The notes under the pieces: generated by a model
What the model saw: only the letters and a program-made list of their open reading frames with translations
What the model was told of the DNA's origin: nothing
Databases searched by the model: none
Part shown: piece by piece, positions 25,486-34,289 of the stretch
Position numbering within the stretch: position 1 is the first letter of the stretch
How the letters are laid out: the number at the start of each line of letters is the position of its first letter
Source of the DNA: Bradyrhizobium uaiense
GTDB taxonomy: Bacteria > Pseudomonadota > Alphaproteobacteria > Rhizobiales > Xanthobacteraceae
Direction of reading: 5' to 3'
Assembly: GCF_010811875.1 (NCBI RefSeq)
Contig: NZ_VKHP01000046.1
Span: 1 to 44,937, forward strand
Length of the DNA: 44,937 nt
Program-made: the position numbers and the translations under genes

Positions 25486-25559
25486 AATATACGCAAATCA
25501 ACTGTTTTTCGTATACTTCGAACGAATAAGATGGCCATTTGATTTCGCAGGCTTATTCG
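25486..25559. promoter_or_regulatory. Candidate recombinase crossover/operator site
   Basis: Just upstream of the serine recombinase are two nested dyads: TATACG (25488-25493) with CGTATA (25510-25515), and CGAATAAG (25523-25530) with CTTATTCG (25552-25559). Small serine recombinases bind such paired half-sites in res or operator regions next to their own gene. The region is also more AT-rich than its surroundings. Confidence 0.35.
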
Positions 25560-25623
25560 GATCGGTTACGCGGGGGGTTTTTGGTATGCGCACAAAGGGA
25601 TCAAAGTGACGCCCCGCTCTGCG

Positions 25624-26306
25624 CTAATGAACGGACGTCGCACCAGCGCGCCATCCCATTTCCCAGAAATCGGCTTCGAGCCGGGTGGCCTCCTTGAAGA
25701 TCGCGATCAGCTCTGCCTCGCCGGCCGGCGTGGCGTAGAGATGGGCAAGACCTTCGAGGTGCGCCCGCGCTTCGCCGCGACCTCCTGGTATGGTGCACCG
25801 GCATACTCGGCGATCCAAACGCGATAGGGATTCGTTGCAGCGTGCGCATGCGCATCGGGTCGCGAGGCGAGCCGCGTCGCGATCTCTGCGTAGCCGATCA
25901 CGCAGGGGGCAAGCGGCACCTTGAGTGCCAGCAGATCACCGCGCATTCCCGCGTCGAGCACGTAGCGGGTATAGCCCAGCATCTCGATCGCCGGAAGGGT
26001 TTGTTCAAGATCGCTTGGTGACAAGCCTCAGCCAGCGCAGAGCTTCACATGCAGGTTCATCTCGATGTCGAGAATAGCCGAGAGGCCGGCAGCCGCTTCG
26101 CGCATGTCAGCAAGCTTTGGCGACTTGTAAACGGAGAGCGCGTAGGCGCGAGCAAACTCGATGAGGAACAGATAGTCCTGAACGAGGTAGTGGCGAAACC
26201 CCGCTTCGGCGAGCGAACCGTCTGCCAACCCTTCCGTGAAGGGGTGCTCGGTGTAGGCCCGCCACTCGGCTGATGCTGCTTCCTTGAGTCGCTCGAAGAA
26301 GGTCAT
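25624..26306 (-). pseudogene. tenA: Thiaminase II/TenA-like pseudogene
   Basis: The first 92 codons from ATG 26306 are TenA-like (FTEGLADGSLAEAGFRHYLV, QDYLFLIEFARAYAL, DIEMNLHVKLCAG). A TGA at 26028-26030 replaces the TGG expected in AG-W-GLSPSDLEQ. The same frame continues with TLPAIEMLGYTRYVLDAGMR and IGYAEIATRL to EVAA. After an indel near 25775 the end is found in another frame (EARAHLEGLAHLYATPAGEA, ADFWEMGWRA). One nonsense change plus one frameshift leave it inactive. Intact TenA hydrolyses aminopyrimidines in thiamine salvage. Total length (about 225 codons) is normal, so decay is recent. Confidence 0.88.
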
Positions 26307-26389
26307 GATCTTTCGCAGGGGTTGCTTCTCAATAAGGGTCTTTGGCTCGCTACCTACCCCGTCATAAGCAGACCTCTCAGGTCAAGAAC

Positions 26390-26530
26390 AATGTCCGCTC
26401 TTCACCTCAACATGGGACATTCTTCAAGGCAGCGGTTACGTCAAGTTTGGGCCACAAGCGGTCTTCGACGAAAACCGGTTCAACATCCGCTTCGGGGCCG
26501 CCAAGCGGACATTCAGCGTGGGTCGTAGGG
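26390..26530. repeat. Intergenic dispersed-repeat remnant
   Basis: The gap 26307-26659 has no gene. Its centre contains alternating short blocks such as ATGTCCGCT, GGGCCACAAGCGG, ACATCCGCTTC and AGCGGACATTC, some in inverted orientation. They resemble the GGGTCA..GCGGAAGTC elements near the cyclase genes. I take them as pieces of a dispersed non-coding repeat that is common in this group of bacteria. Confidence 0.4.
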
Positions 26531-26659
26531 GCGCGAAAGGGTCAAATCCGGCCCCACGCATCGCAGCAACTGCGTCCTATTTAATTACCTCAGAATAGGG
26601 TGAGCTATCACGTGATGGAATTCTGCTGAGCTTTGTCGTTTCCGTGAAGGATTCCGACC

Positions 26660-27832
26660 ATGGACGAGAGCACAGAGGTTCGAAACACCGCTCTCCTGCG
26701 GCCCCCCAAGCGAGATCTGCGGCTCGACCTCTTACGAGGTATCGGCCAGTGGATGATCTTTCTGGACCATATTCCGTATGACTTCCTGAACTGGTTTACG
26801 CTTCGCAACTACGGCTTCAGCGACGCAGCCGAGTTTTTCGTCTTCATTTCCGGCTATACGGTCGGATTTGTCTATGGGCCAGCACTCAGGAGCAGTCAGT
26901 TCGTGGCTGCGACCAAGCGCCTTTGGACCCGCGCCTGGCAACTCTATGTTGCTCACGTTTTCCTGTTCCTGTTCTTCACGGCGCAGATTGCTCGCACCTC
27001 ACTTCGCTTCGACAACCCGATGTACAGGGATGAATTTAACGTCGCGCAGTTTCTGCAGCGGACCGACATCATGATCGCGCAGGCCCTGATGCTCAAATAC
27101 AAACCGGTCAACCTGGATGTCCTGCCGCTCTACGTCGTACTGGTGCTGCTGGCACCGGTGACCTTATGGGGCCTGCTGCGGCGGCCGAACTGGACCATGC
27201 TCGGCTCGGTTGTCCTTTACCTCGCAGCCCGGCATTTTGATTGGAATTTGCCTTCGTTTCCGGGCGGCAAGTGGTACTTCAACCCCTTCTGCTGGCAGGT
27301 CTTGTTTGTCTTCGGCGCCTGGTGTGGTTTTGGTGGCGGCCCCCAATTCAGGTCCGCAGCACTGTCACGCCCGGTCACGATAGCGGCGGTGGCGTGGCTC
27401 GTCTTTGCGTTCCTGATCGTCATGACCTGGCACATACCGAGCCTGGGGCAATTCGTGCCGAAGGCCCTGATCAGCGTGATGTATCCGATCGATAAATCCA
27501 ATCTCGATCCGTTGCGTCTCGCCCATTTCCTGGCCTTGCTCGTTGTCGTGGTTCGTTTCCTCCCACGCGATTTGCCGGCACTCACGTCGAAATGGCTGAG
27601 ACCTCTGATCCTGTGTGGTCAGCGCTCGCTCCCGGTCTTTTGTTTCGGCGTCTTCCTGTCGTTCGCTGCGCACTGGATCCTCGTCCAGATCGACGGCGGC
27701 GCCCTGGCGCAGCTTCTGGTCGGCATCACCGGCATCGTTCTGCTGGTTGGAATCGCCTGGGTTGCTACCTGGTACCGCAGTCTTCCCACCCTGTTCGCGG
27801 TACCTAGTACTGTTGAGGCCCAGGCTCAGTAG
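26660..27832 (+). CDS. opgC: OpgC-type membrane protein (glucan modification acyltransferase family)
   Basis: 390 aa, ATG 26660 behind GAAGGA. After a short cytoplasmic start comes RDLRLDLLRGIGQWMIFLDH, then FVFISGYTVGFVYGPALRSS, the typical OpgC N-terminal pattern. About ten hydrophobic segments follow (for example YVVLVLLAPVTLWGLL and LVGITGIVLLVGIAWVATWY). OpgC-like proteins add succinyl groups to osmoregulated periplasmic glucans; the precise substrate here is inferred. It stands alone, with 113 bp to the next gene. Length and start fit the family and no damage is seen. Confidence 0.85.
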   Translation: MDESTEVRNTALLRPPKRDLRLDLLRGIGQWMIFLDHIPYDFLNWFTLRNYGFSDAAEFFVFISGYTVGFVYGPALRSSQFVAATKRLWTRAWQLYVAHVFLFLFFTAQIARTSLRFDNPMYRDEFNVAQFLQRTDIMIAQALMLKYKPVNLDVLPLYVVLVLLAPVTLWGLLRRPNWTMLGSVVLYLAARHFDWNLPSFPGGKWYFNPFCWQVLFVFGAWCGFGGGPQFRSAALSRPVTIAAVAWLVFAFLIVMTWHIPSLGQFVPKALISVMYPIDKSNLDPLRLAHFLALLVVVVRFLPRDLPALTSKWLRPLILCGQRSLPVFCFGVFLSFAAHWILVQIDGGALAQLLVGITGIVLLVGIAWVATWYRSLPTLFAVPSTVEAQAQ

Positions 27833-27945
27833 TCAAACGAAGGAGCACGAGTGGTCAAGCTTTTCGGGCAAACATCAGCGCCGATCTTGGGTTGGCGGCG
27901 ACGAGCCATTCTCTGTTGTGTTTCACACACGGGACGATTCTTCAG

Positions 27946-28791
27946 ATGATCACGATTCCAGAAGTGCTGGCGCACACTCTATCGTCGTTTCTGACGTCCG
28001 ATACTCGAGATCGGTTTGGTTCTTCGCACGCCCGCCTCGCGGAAGTCCTTCCGTTTGCAGCCAGACTTACGTTGGAATGCATCGGTAACAGCGACGCCCT
28101 TTATCACGACATAGAGCACACTATGCTTGTCACGCTTGCGGGGCACGACATCCTGATGGGGCGGATGTTGTTGCGGCCGACGACAGCCGCAGACTACGCA
28201 AATTTTACTCTGGCCTGCCTCGCCCATGACATCGGGTACGTGCGCGGAGTCGTTCAGGGGGATGACGACGACTCCTATGTCGTGGATTTAACTGGTCGCA
28301 TGACTCGTCTGCCACGGGGGGCCTCCGACGCTTCGCTCGCCCCCTATCATGTGGACCGCTCGAAATTGTTCGTCCTGGAACGACTCGACGACGTTGAGGA
28401 GATCGACGCAAGCCGAATTGCCCGAGCCATCGAATTTACGCGCTTTCCCTATGCGGACTCCGCAAACGACAATTCGATGGAAGAGGAAGGTATGTTGCTG
28501 CGCGCTGCCGACCTGATCGGTCAGCTAGGCGATCCCAACTACCTGAGAAAGTCGAATGCCCTGTTTCACGAGTTTGAGGAGATCGGTTTAAACAAAAAGC
28601 TCGGCTATGAGACGCCTGCCGACGTCGTCTACAAGTATCCGCAGTTTTACTGGAACAATGTTGCTCCACAAATTCAGACCGCAATACGCTATCTCAATAT
28701 CACCTCGAGCGGCCGGCAATGGATCGCAAATCTTTATAGCAATGTTTTCCGGGCTGAACGCGAGCCGGGGCTATCCGGACCACAGCTATGA
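27946..28791 (+). CDS. HD-domain metal-dependent phosphohydrolase
   Basis: 281 aa from ATG 27946; a TTG at 27892 would add 18 residues. HD-type metal ligands are visible in ALYHDIEHTML (about 52-62), ACLAHDIGYVRG (about 90-101, the HD pair) and a later AADLIGQLGD with the fourth Asp. The order H...HD...D is that of the HD superfamily, which removes phosphates from nucleotides or cyclic nucleotides. It lies just before a convergent cyclase gene, so a cyclic-nucleotide or nucleotide phosphatase role is possible but not shown. The start has only a weak ribosome site. Confidence 0.75.
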   Translation: MITIPEVLAHTLSSFLTSDTRDRFGSSHARLAEVLPFAARLTLECIGNSDALYHDIEHTMLVTLAGHDILMGRMLLRPTTAADYANFTLACLAHDIGYVRGVVQGDDDDSYVVDLTGRMTRLPRGASDASLAPYHVDRSKLFVLERLDDVEEIDASRIARAIEFTRFPYADSANDNSMEEEGMLLRAADLIGQLGDPNYLRKSNALFHEFEEIGLNKKLGYETPADVVYKYPQFYWNNVAPQIQTAIRYLNITSSGRQWIANLYSNVFRAEREPGLSGPQL

Positions 28792-28828
28792 CGGCGGGCG
28801 CGAGGAAGGGTCTTGTTTCCAAGCTGTA

Positions 28829-28856
28829 ATGTCTGCGGGTCATAAGCGGAAGTCGC
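28829..28856. repeat. Copy of the dispersed GGGTCA..GCGGAAGTC element
   Basis: ATGTCTGCGGGTCATAAGCG GAAGTCGC lies in the gap between the convergent HD and cyclase genes. The same order of blocks (ATGTC..GGGTCA..GCGGAAGTC) recurs at 30688 and, more diverged, at 32666. Confidence 0.45.
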
Positions 28857-28867
28857 CTACTGCATAC

Positions 28868-30625
28868 TCAGCCCGGCAAACCCGCGTCCTGAAGAGCTGC
28901 GATCAGGCGAGTGCGCAACTCCGGTGAGCGGGTAGGAAAGGCTTCTTCCGCGTCGCTGGCACGGACGTCGGGTTGCAATTTCAAGAGCCGCGCGGCCACC
29001 TCTTGAGCTTCGGCCGTCCGGCCGGCGTGAACGGCGTTGATGATGTAGGCTCCGAGCGTATGAAAATCCGCGACGAATTGAATTGATTTCGCCGCCGCTG
29101 CACAGCCGTCCTCATAACGTCCAAGAATGAAAAATGCGAATGAACTTCCATTCCAGGCACTGACCCGCAACGGGTCGAGAGGACTGAGCCCGATCATCCG
29201 GTCGAAGCTCTCAATGGCACGCTCCGCCTCGCCGCACATCATGGTGACCCACCCGCGACTATACCAGGCTATCGCCAGATTTGGATTAACCGCAACGGCC
29301 TGCTCCACCAAGGATGCGCCCCGATCATATTCGCGGCCGAGATAGGTCAGGACATGACCAGCTCTGGCCAACGCAAACGCGTCGTCGCCTGCCGCCCGGG
29401 CCGCAGAATGCGCGAGCCGAATTGCTTCGGCGCGCTGTTCGTCGCTCAAGGGCATGCCGCTTATCCCTTGTTCGAACATCAAGGTCGCCGCAGCCATCGC
29501 ATATGCGGAACTGTATTCGGGATCTTGTTCATAGGCTTTGGTGAAATATTGACGCGCCTCCGCAAACTTCCGCTTGTTCGTCAGCGCCATGCCTCGCAAG
29601 AAGAAGTCATAGCTGTCCAGGCTCTCGGTGGGCTTCTGTCTCGTCCGCTCGATTTCGGCTTGCTCGAGTTTTGGCGCAATCAGGCCCACGACACTGCTGG
29701 TCACCCGGTCTTGCAGATCGAACACGTCCTCCAGTGCACCGTCGAATTTATCCGCCCATAGATGCCTGTCAGTTGCGGCCTCGATCATTTGTCCAGTGAT
29801 GCGAACGCGGTTGCCTGACTTCCTGATGCTGCCTTCGAGCACATAGCGCACGCCGAGTTCACGACCGACTTGCCTGATATCGACCGCCTTGCCTTTGTAG
29901 GTGAAACTGGAATTGCGGGCGATCACGAACAGGGACTTGAACCGCGATAACGCGGTGATGATGTCTTCCACCATACCGTCGGCAAAGTATTCCTGTTCAG
30001 GATCGCCGCTCATATTCTGGAACGGCAGCACGGCAATCGAAGGCTTGTCGGGGAGTTGCAGCGGCTTCCTGACCTCCTTGGAAGCGGCTGTTGCCGGTGC
30101 TTTGGCCATCCCGGCCGGCCGCACAGCATAGATGTGAACGGGTCGTGAGATATTCTTGACCTGCTGCTCGCCGCGATCCTCAAAAGCGGCTTCGATCTTG
30201 CCGTCGACTTCGTCGTGGATCTTTCCCGATATCAGGACCCCTCCGGGATCGCAGAGCGCCTCCAGCCGCGCGGCGATGTTGACGCCTTCGCCGTAGACGT
30301 CGCCGCCATCGTCCACGATGACATCGCCGAGGTTGAGGCCAATCCGCATCCGAAGTGGATCGGGATCGCAGCTCAAGGCGTCCTGTATTGCGATCGCGTA
30401 GCGCAGGGCTGCGATGGGGCTGGCAAATTCGGCCAGAAAGCCATCGCCGGTCGATTTGATTAATCTTCCCTGATGTTCGGAGAGTCGCGGCTCTATCAAC
30501 TCGCGCCGCAACCGGCCAATGCGAACATAGGTTCCCTCCTCGTCGCGCTCCATCAGTGCGGAAAAGCCAACGACGTCCGCTGCCAGAATGGCCGCCAGTC
30601 TCCGCTGCACAGGTTCGTTGACCAA
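28868..30625 (-). CDS. Class III adenylate/guanylate cyclase with TolB-like and TPR regions
   Basis: 585 aa from a TTG at 30625 behind GAGGGAACGG; a GTG five codons later is also possible. The N-terminal cyclase domain has the two metal Asp motifs LAADVVGFSALM (about 14-25) and KSTGDGFLAEF (about 56-66), plus the catalytic YGEGVNIAARLEAL. A linker leads to KPSIAVLPFQNMSGDPEQEY and ADGMVEDIITALSRF, the TolB-like N-domain typical of rhizobial cyclases. Tetratricopeptide helices follow (for example LAIAWYSRGWVTMMCGEAER). It is soluble, with no membrane segment. The product is cAMP or cGMP. It is the second of two tandem paralogues. Confidence 0.9.
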   Translation of the reverse strand: MVNEPVQRRLAAILAADVVGFSALMERDEEGTYVRIGRLRRELIEPRLSEHQGRLIKSTGDGFLAEFASPIAALRYAIAIQDALSCDPDPLRMRIGLNLGDVIVDDGGDVYGEGVNIAARLEALCDPGGVLISGKIHDEVDGKIEAAFEDRGEQQVKNISRPVHIYAVRPAGMAKAPATAASKEVRKPLQLPDKPSIAVLPFQNMSGDPEQEYFADGMVEDIITALSRFKSLFVIARNSSFTYKGKAVDIRQVGRELGVRYVLEGSIRKSGNRVRITGQMIEAATDRHLWADKFDGALEDVFDLQDRVTSSVVGLIAPKLEQAEIERTRQKPTESLDSYDFFLRGMALTNKRKFAEARQYFTKAYEQDPEYSSAYAMAAATLMFEQGISGMPLSDEQRAEAIRLAHSAARAAGDDAFALARAGHVLTYLGREYDRGASLVEQAVAVNPNLAIAWYSRGWVTMMCGEAERAIESFDRMIGLSPLDPLRVSAWNGSSFAFFILGRYEDGCAAAAKSIQFVADFHTLGAYIINAVHAGRTAEAQEVAARLLKLQPDVRASDAEEAFPTRSPELRTRLIAALQDAGLPG

Positions 30626-30687
30626 ACCGTTCCCTCTCTCAATGCCGCCCCATCAAACCATGACGAAGGGCAGTTGGGCTAGGTCCA

Positions 30688-30812
30688 ATGTCTCAGTTGG
30701 GTCAAACGCGGAAGTCGCGGGGCGCAACCGTGACGTCCGCTTAAACTCCGTCACCGGACTCTCCATAGCCAGCGCGGCACTTCCCGAAAAGGGCCAACAG
30801 CGGACCGTCATG
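30688..30812. repeat. Duplicated upstream region, copy 1
   Basis: About 125 bp upstream of the first cyclase gene. It aligns with 32666-32790 upstream of the second: both contain ..TTGG[G/A]TCA.AC.CGGAAGTCG, then ..GTCCGCTT, .CACCGGA, GCGCGGCACTTCC and GAAAAGGGCCA. It extends into the end of the other cyclase gene's intergenic space and shows that the gene duplication included the promoter side. Confidence 0.6.
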
Positions 30813-30821
30813 GGCCACCAA

Positions 30822-32618
30822 TTAGTCGGGGATGCCCGCGTCCCGAAGCGCGCCCTGGATGCCTTCCCGGACAAGGAGTGATCTAATCGGAAACAGATAG
30901 TGTGCGTGGGAAGCTCGGAAATCCGGTTGAAATTCGAGCAGACGTTGAGCTGCCTGCCTCGCCTCAAGCGGCTTCTCATCTCGAATTGCGTTGGCAGTGA
31001 ACGCTGCCAGCGAATGAACATCAGGTGCCCTCTGTAGCGCCTGATCGGCGACACGAAATCCATTCGCATAGTCATTCTGCGAAAAATATGCCCAACTTGT
31101 CATGTACCAGACTCGAACCAACAAGGGATCTCGAGGGCTCAGCCGCATCACATGATTGAAGCTCTTGATTGCTTCCTCCGGCTGATCGCACATCAGCGTT
31201 ACTGCCCCCCGACTGTACCATGCCGGAGCGAGGTTCGGGTTGAGCTTTACCGCGCGGTCGACCAGTGAAAGACCGAGATCGTATTTTTGCCCAAGATAGA
31301 CAAGAACATGCCCTGCGGCGGCTTGAACGAATGCATCAGCTTCGTCCAACTTTCTTGCCGCCTCCGCACTTTCGAGTGCTTCCTGTAATCGGTCAACGGA
31401 CAGTTTTACCCCGGTGAACGCCTGAAAGGCTAAGCCACTGAAGGCCAACATCGCATGCGCGGCGGCATAGCTTGGATCAATCTCCAACGCTTGTTTAAAG
31501 ATGGCGTAGGCCTGCATAAAATCCGGACCCGTCCTTCGATAATAGAAAGCCATACCTTTCAAAAATAGGTCATAGCTATGAAGTGCCGCTGGCTGGTGGC
31601 CGACCCGCTCGATTTCGGCGACTTCAAGTGCGGGGGCAATCGACGAAACGACCTTCTCGGTGATTTCATCCTGCAACTCGAACACGTCGGCCACCGCGCC
31701 ATCAAACTTGTCAGCCCAAAGGTGAGCGCCGTTGGTGGCATCGATCAACTGCCCCGTGATGCGCACTCTTCCGCTTCCCTTTCTGACGCTGCCCTCGAGA
31801 ACGTATCGAACACCAAGCTCGCGACCTACTTGCTTTATGTCGACTGCCTTTCCCTTATAGGTGAATGACGAATTCCGGGCGATGACGAACAGCGATTTGA
31901 AGTGAGAAAGACCCGTAATGATATCTTCAACTATCCCATCCGCGAAATACTCCTGGTCGGGATCACCAGACATGTTCTGAAATGGCAAGACGGCGATCGA
32001 GGGCCTCTCGAGAATGGGAGGAGCCGCCTTAGGTTGGGCAATCTGACTTGCAGCAAGTGCGCTCGCTGGCGCTTTGAGCGAATGCGTAGCGTAGATGCGA
32101 ACCGGTCGGTCGATGTTCTTAAGTGATTTCTCTCCGAGGTCTTCAAAAGAAAACTCTGTCTTGCCTCTTACCTGCTCGAAGGCACTTGCCGAAAGGCTGA
32201 CGCCGCCAGGTTTGCATTCGCCTTCAATGCGCGCAGCGATGTTGACGCCATCGCCAAATATGTCGTCACCCTCGATGATGATGTCACCAATATTGATGCC
32301 GATACGGAAAGCAATATGGGGACCGGAACTTGCGGCGTTTCGCTCTGCCATCCTTTCCTGGACCGAGACCGCACATGTGACAGCGTCAACGGCGCTGGCG
32401 AACTCAACCAGCATGCCGTCGCCCGTCGTTTTGACGATGCGCCCATAGTGCGCTTTGATGGCGGGATCAACGATATCGCGCCGGTGGGACTTCAGGGCTT
32501 CAAGGGTGCCGACCTCGTCCAACCCCATAAGTCGGCTGTAGCCGGCCACGTCCGCGGCCAGCACAGCTACCAGTCGTCGCTCAACCCGACTGCCGCTCAC
32601 CTGCTTTTCCCAACCCAA
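30822..32618 (-). CDS. Class III adenylate/guanylate cyclase paralogue with TolB-like and TPR regions
   Basis: 598 aa from TTG 32618; a GTG at 32600 with GGGAAAAGCAG upstream may be the real start. The metal Asp motifs are LAADVAGYSRLM and KTTGDGMLVEF, and the catalytic patch is FGDGVNIAARIEGE. The linker has RPSIAVLPFQNMSGDPDQEY and FADGIVEDIITGLS, nearly identical to the downstream paralogue through SFTYKGKAVDI and LGVRYVLEGS. Tetratricopeptide-like helices fill the C-terminal half, where identity is lower. The two genes are direct repeats, 196 bp apart. Divergence in the sensory part suggests different inputs for the same second messenger. Confidence 0.9.
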   Translation of the reverse strand: MGWEKQVSGSRVERRLVAVLAADVAGYSRLMGLDEVGTLEALKSHRRDIVDPAIKAHYGRIVKTTGDGMLVEFASAVDAVTCAVSVQERMAERNAASSGPHIAFRIGINIGDIIIEGDDIFGDGVNIAARIEGECKPGGVSLSASAFEQVRGKTEFSFEDLGEKSLKNIDRPVRIYATHSLKAPASALAASQIAQPKAAPPILERPSIAVLPFQNMSGDPDQEYFADGIVEDIITGLSHFKSLFVIARNSSFTYKGKAVDIKQVGRELGVRYVLEGSVRKGSGRVRITGQLIDATNGAHLWADKFDGAVADVFELQDEITEKVVSSIAPALEVAEIERVGHQPAALHSYDLFLKGMAFYYRRTGPDFMQAYAIFKQALEIDPSYAAAHAMLAFSGLAFQAFTGVKLSVDRLQEALESAEAARKLDEADAFVQAAAGHVLVYLGQKYDLGLSLVDRAVKLNPNLAPAWYSRGAVTLMCDQPEEAIKSFNHVMRLSPRDPLLVRVWYMTSWAYFSQNDYANGFRVADQALQRAPDVHSLAAFTANAIRDEKPLEARQAAQRLLEFQPDFRASHAHYLFPIRSLLVREGIQGALRDAGIPD

Positions 32619-32665
32619 GAGCCACTTTGACGATATGCGATCATAGTAGGTCTGGCGACCTCGGT

Positions 32666-32790
32666 CGATGCCTCTGTTGGATCACACTCGGAAGTCGGAA
32701 CGCGCAGCCGCAAGGTCCGCTTCACCCCCCGACACCGGAGCTTCGCTAGCTGGCGCGGCACTTCCGAAAAGGGCCAGTTCCGGACTCAAG
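32666..32790. repeat. Duplicated upstream region, copy 2
   Basis: Upstream of the second cyclase paralogue. It aligns with 30688-30812 through GGAAGTCG, GGTCCGCTTCA, GCGCGGCACTTCCGAAAAGG and GCCAGTTCCGGACTC. The similarity is plain by eye but broken by substitutions and short indels. Confidence 0.6.
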
Positions 32791-32817
32791 GTCGATAGCC
32801 TCGCGCAGCTACGCCGC

Positions 32818-33479
32818 CTATTGGTTTTTCGACTCACTGCCTGCAAAGGTCGCGTGAGTAACGGTGACGGCCGTTCCGTTTGCTCCACTCAGGGTAACGA
32901 CTTGGGAGTCGAGCTGCTTGGCGAGCGCCTTGACAATGCCGGTGCCAAGCCCGGATTTGGGTTGTGCAAAGACGCCGTCAGGTTTTCCAACGCCGTTATC
33001 AACGACGGAAAGTTTCCAGTCCGTCCCGGAAACTTCATAGGAGACGGCGATCTGTCCGACCTTCGTTCCTGGCTTAAATGCGTGCTTTAGCGAGTTGATC
33101 ACAAGTTCGGTGACGATTAATCCCAGGCTCTCGGCGTCGCGACAAGTCGCTCTCCCGCCCTGACCGAGCACCCTCAACGAAATTGGCTGGTCCTCGCCTA
33201 CCATGGAGTGGGCGAGCGCCTCACAAGCTTGGTGAGATAGGGCTGCATTTCCATTGAGCCAAGACCCGCCGAAGCGTGAAGGTGTTCTTGCACGGCCGCA
33301 ACCGAAATCACCCTAGTGTGAGCGTCGTGTAGATGGCGTCGCGTTTCCTCCGATTCCACCGATCTTGCCTTCATCATAAACGCCGGGTGCTGCCATCTTG
33401 AGGTCAAGTGCCTTGGTTGCGAGACGCACCAGACCGTTGAGCATCGCAATAGGCCCTGAAGCGAGCCTTCGTTACCCAA
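32818..33479 (-). pseudogene. HWE/HisKA_2-type histidine kinase, frameshifted fragment
   Basis: The C-terminal ATPase part is intact from 33204 to 32818: ESLGLIVTELVINSLKHAFK (N-box), LSVVDNGVGKPDG (G1) and KSGLGTGIVKALAKQL (G2). The part before it lies in another frame: EETRRHLHDAHTRVISVAAV then QEHLHASAGLGSMEMQPYLT-KL. A one-base loss near 33225 (AAGCTTGTGAGG, expected K-L-C-E) separates them and creates the stop at 33198. The phospho-acceptor His region is not recognisable upstream (about 33420-33479). It is therefore a dead remnant of a sensor kinase of the type common in Rhizobiales stress signalling. Confidence 0.8.
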
Positions 33480-33821
33480 AGCCCCTTAAGTGCGCCCGCC
33501 GCGGAACGTCTGTAACATCCGAGTTGCCTTTCGTCCGTGAGCCCCTTCCGTTGAACGGCACCTACAGGTGAACGCCACATAGTTTCGCTCCGTCACAAGC
33601 GCGGAATTGCGCCCGACGTGCAAAAGGGCTGAGTCGGTCAGAATATTTGGGCAGCAAGGGTCACGCTCGCCCGGTGTTTTCCTCCGTAAAATCACGGACT
33701 GCAGGCCGCTCGCCTGGAAATTGACGTGCACTTTTTAGTAGCGCGTCGTTCGCATCCATGCGACGCTCAGAACACTACTTTAAATTGTTCTACTCATTCA
33801 TATAGACAGTGAGGAAAAGAT
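33480..33821. other. Intergenic region without visible gene
   Basis: 342 bp between the kinase relic and the next gene. Short frames on both strands have no coding-like composition. The last 60 bp before 33822 are AT-rich (CTTTAAATTGTTCTACTCATT) and probably hold the promoter of the following gene. Confidence 0.5.
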
Positions 33822-34127
33822 ATGGCGTCAATTATTGCTTCGGGAACGGTACACGTTGCGGTTCAAAACGACGTCGGCAATCACGCGATCAACGGCAAAG
33901 ACGTTGAGAAGATGACCGAAAGCAGCCTCGTTTTTCTTTCGGTCCGGTCCGGAACGCCTGACGGAGTAAATCCGCCAGCTACATGTTTTCCCCAAGGCTA
34001 CGGTCCGCTATTTAACGCAGCCGTCACGCTTAAAGGAAAGGGCTACTTCAATTTAGTCGTAGCTGCCGTCAAGCCAAACGGTTGGAACGTGCCTGATCTT
34101 CCCGTCGATTGGATTGTTGTTGGCTAA
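33822..34127 (+). CDS. Small protein of unknown function
   Basis: 101 aa from ATG 33822 with a good GAGGAAAAG site. There is no signal peptide. The sequence alternates beta-like stretches (IIASGTVHVAVQNDVGNH, SSLVFLSVRS, GYFNLVVAAV) and ends in DLPVDWIVVG, which suggests a small beta-rich soluble domain. A single Cys occurs in PPATCFPQG. It is flanked by decayed sequence on both sides and stands alone with its own AT-rich upstream region. I do not recognise the family. Confidence 0.7.
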   Translation: MASIIASGTVHVAVQNDVGNHAINGKDVEKMTESSLVFLSVRSGTPDGVNPPATCFPQGYGPLFNAAVTLKGKGYFNLVVAAVKPNGWNVPDLPVDWIVVG

Positions 34128-34289
34128 TCGTAAGACCGGTCTCATCGATAAGACCACTGCGTCGTCCCCTTTTGGACTGTCCGATGGCGGTCGATGAGAC
34201 ACGCTTTCAGCCGAACTCTATTGACCAAGCACTCGGTGATTGCCGCCATAGGCGACTAATCCCTAGCGGCTTCTCTCCGCGCATGATCG

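Noticed and set aside
26618..26645. EcfG-type stress promoter (GGAAC-N16/17-CGTT) before opgC
   Set aside because: GGAAT-N15-CGTT has a mismatch and a wrong spacing; too weak to call.
33486..33731. 81-codon frame on the - strand
   Set aside because: No homology pattern, start without ribosome site, lies in an AT-variable intergenic stretch.
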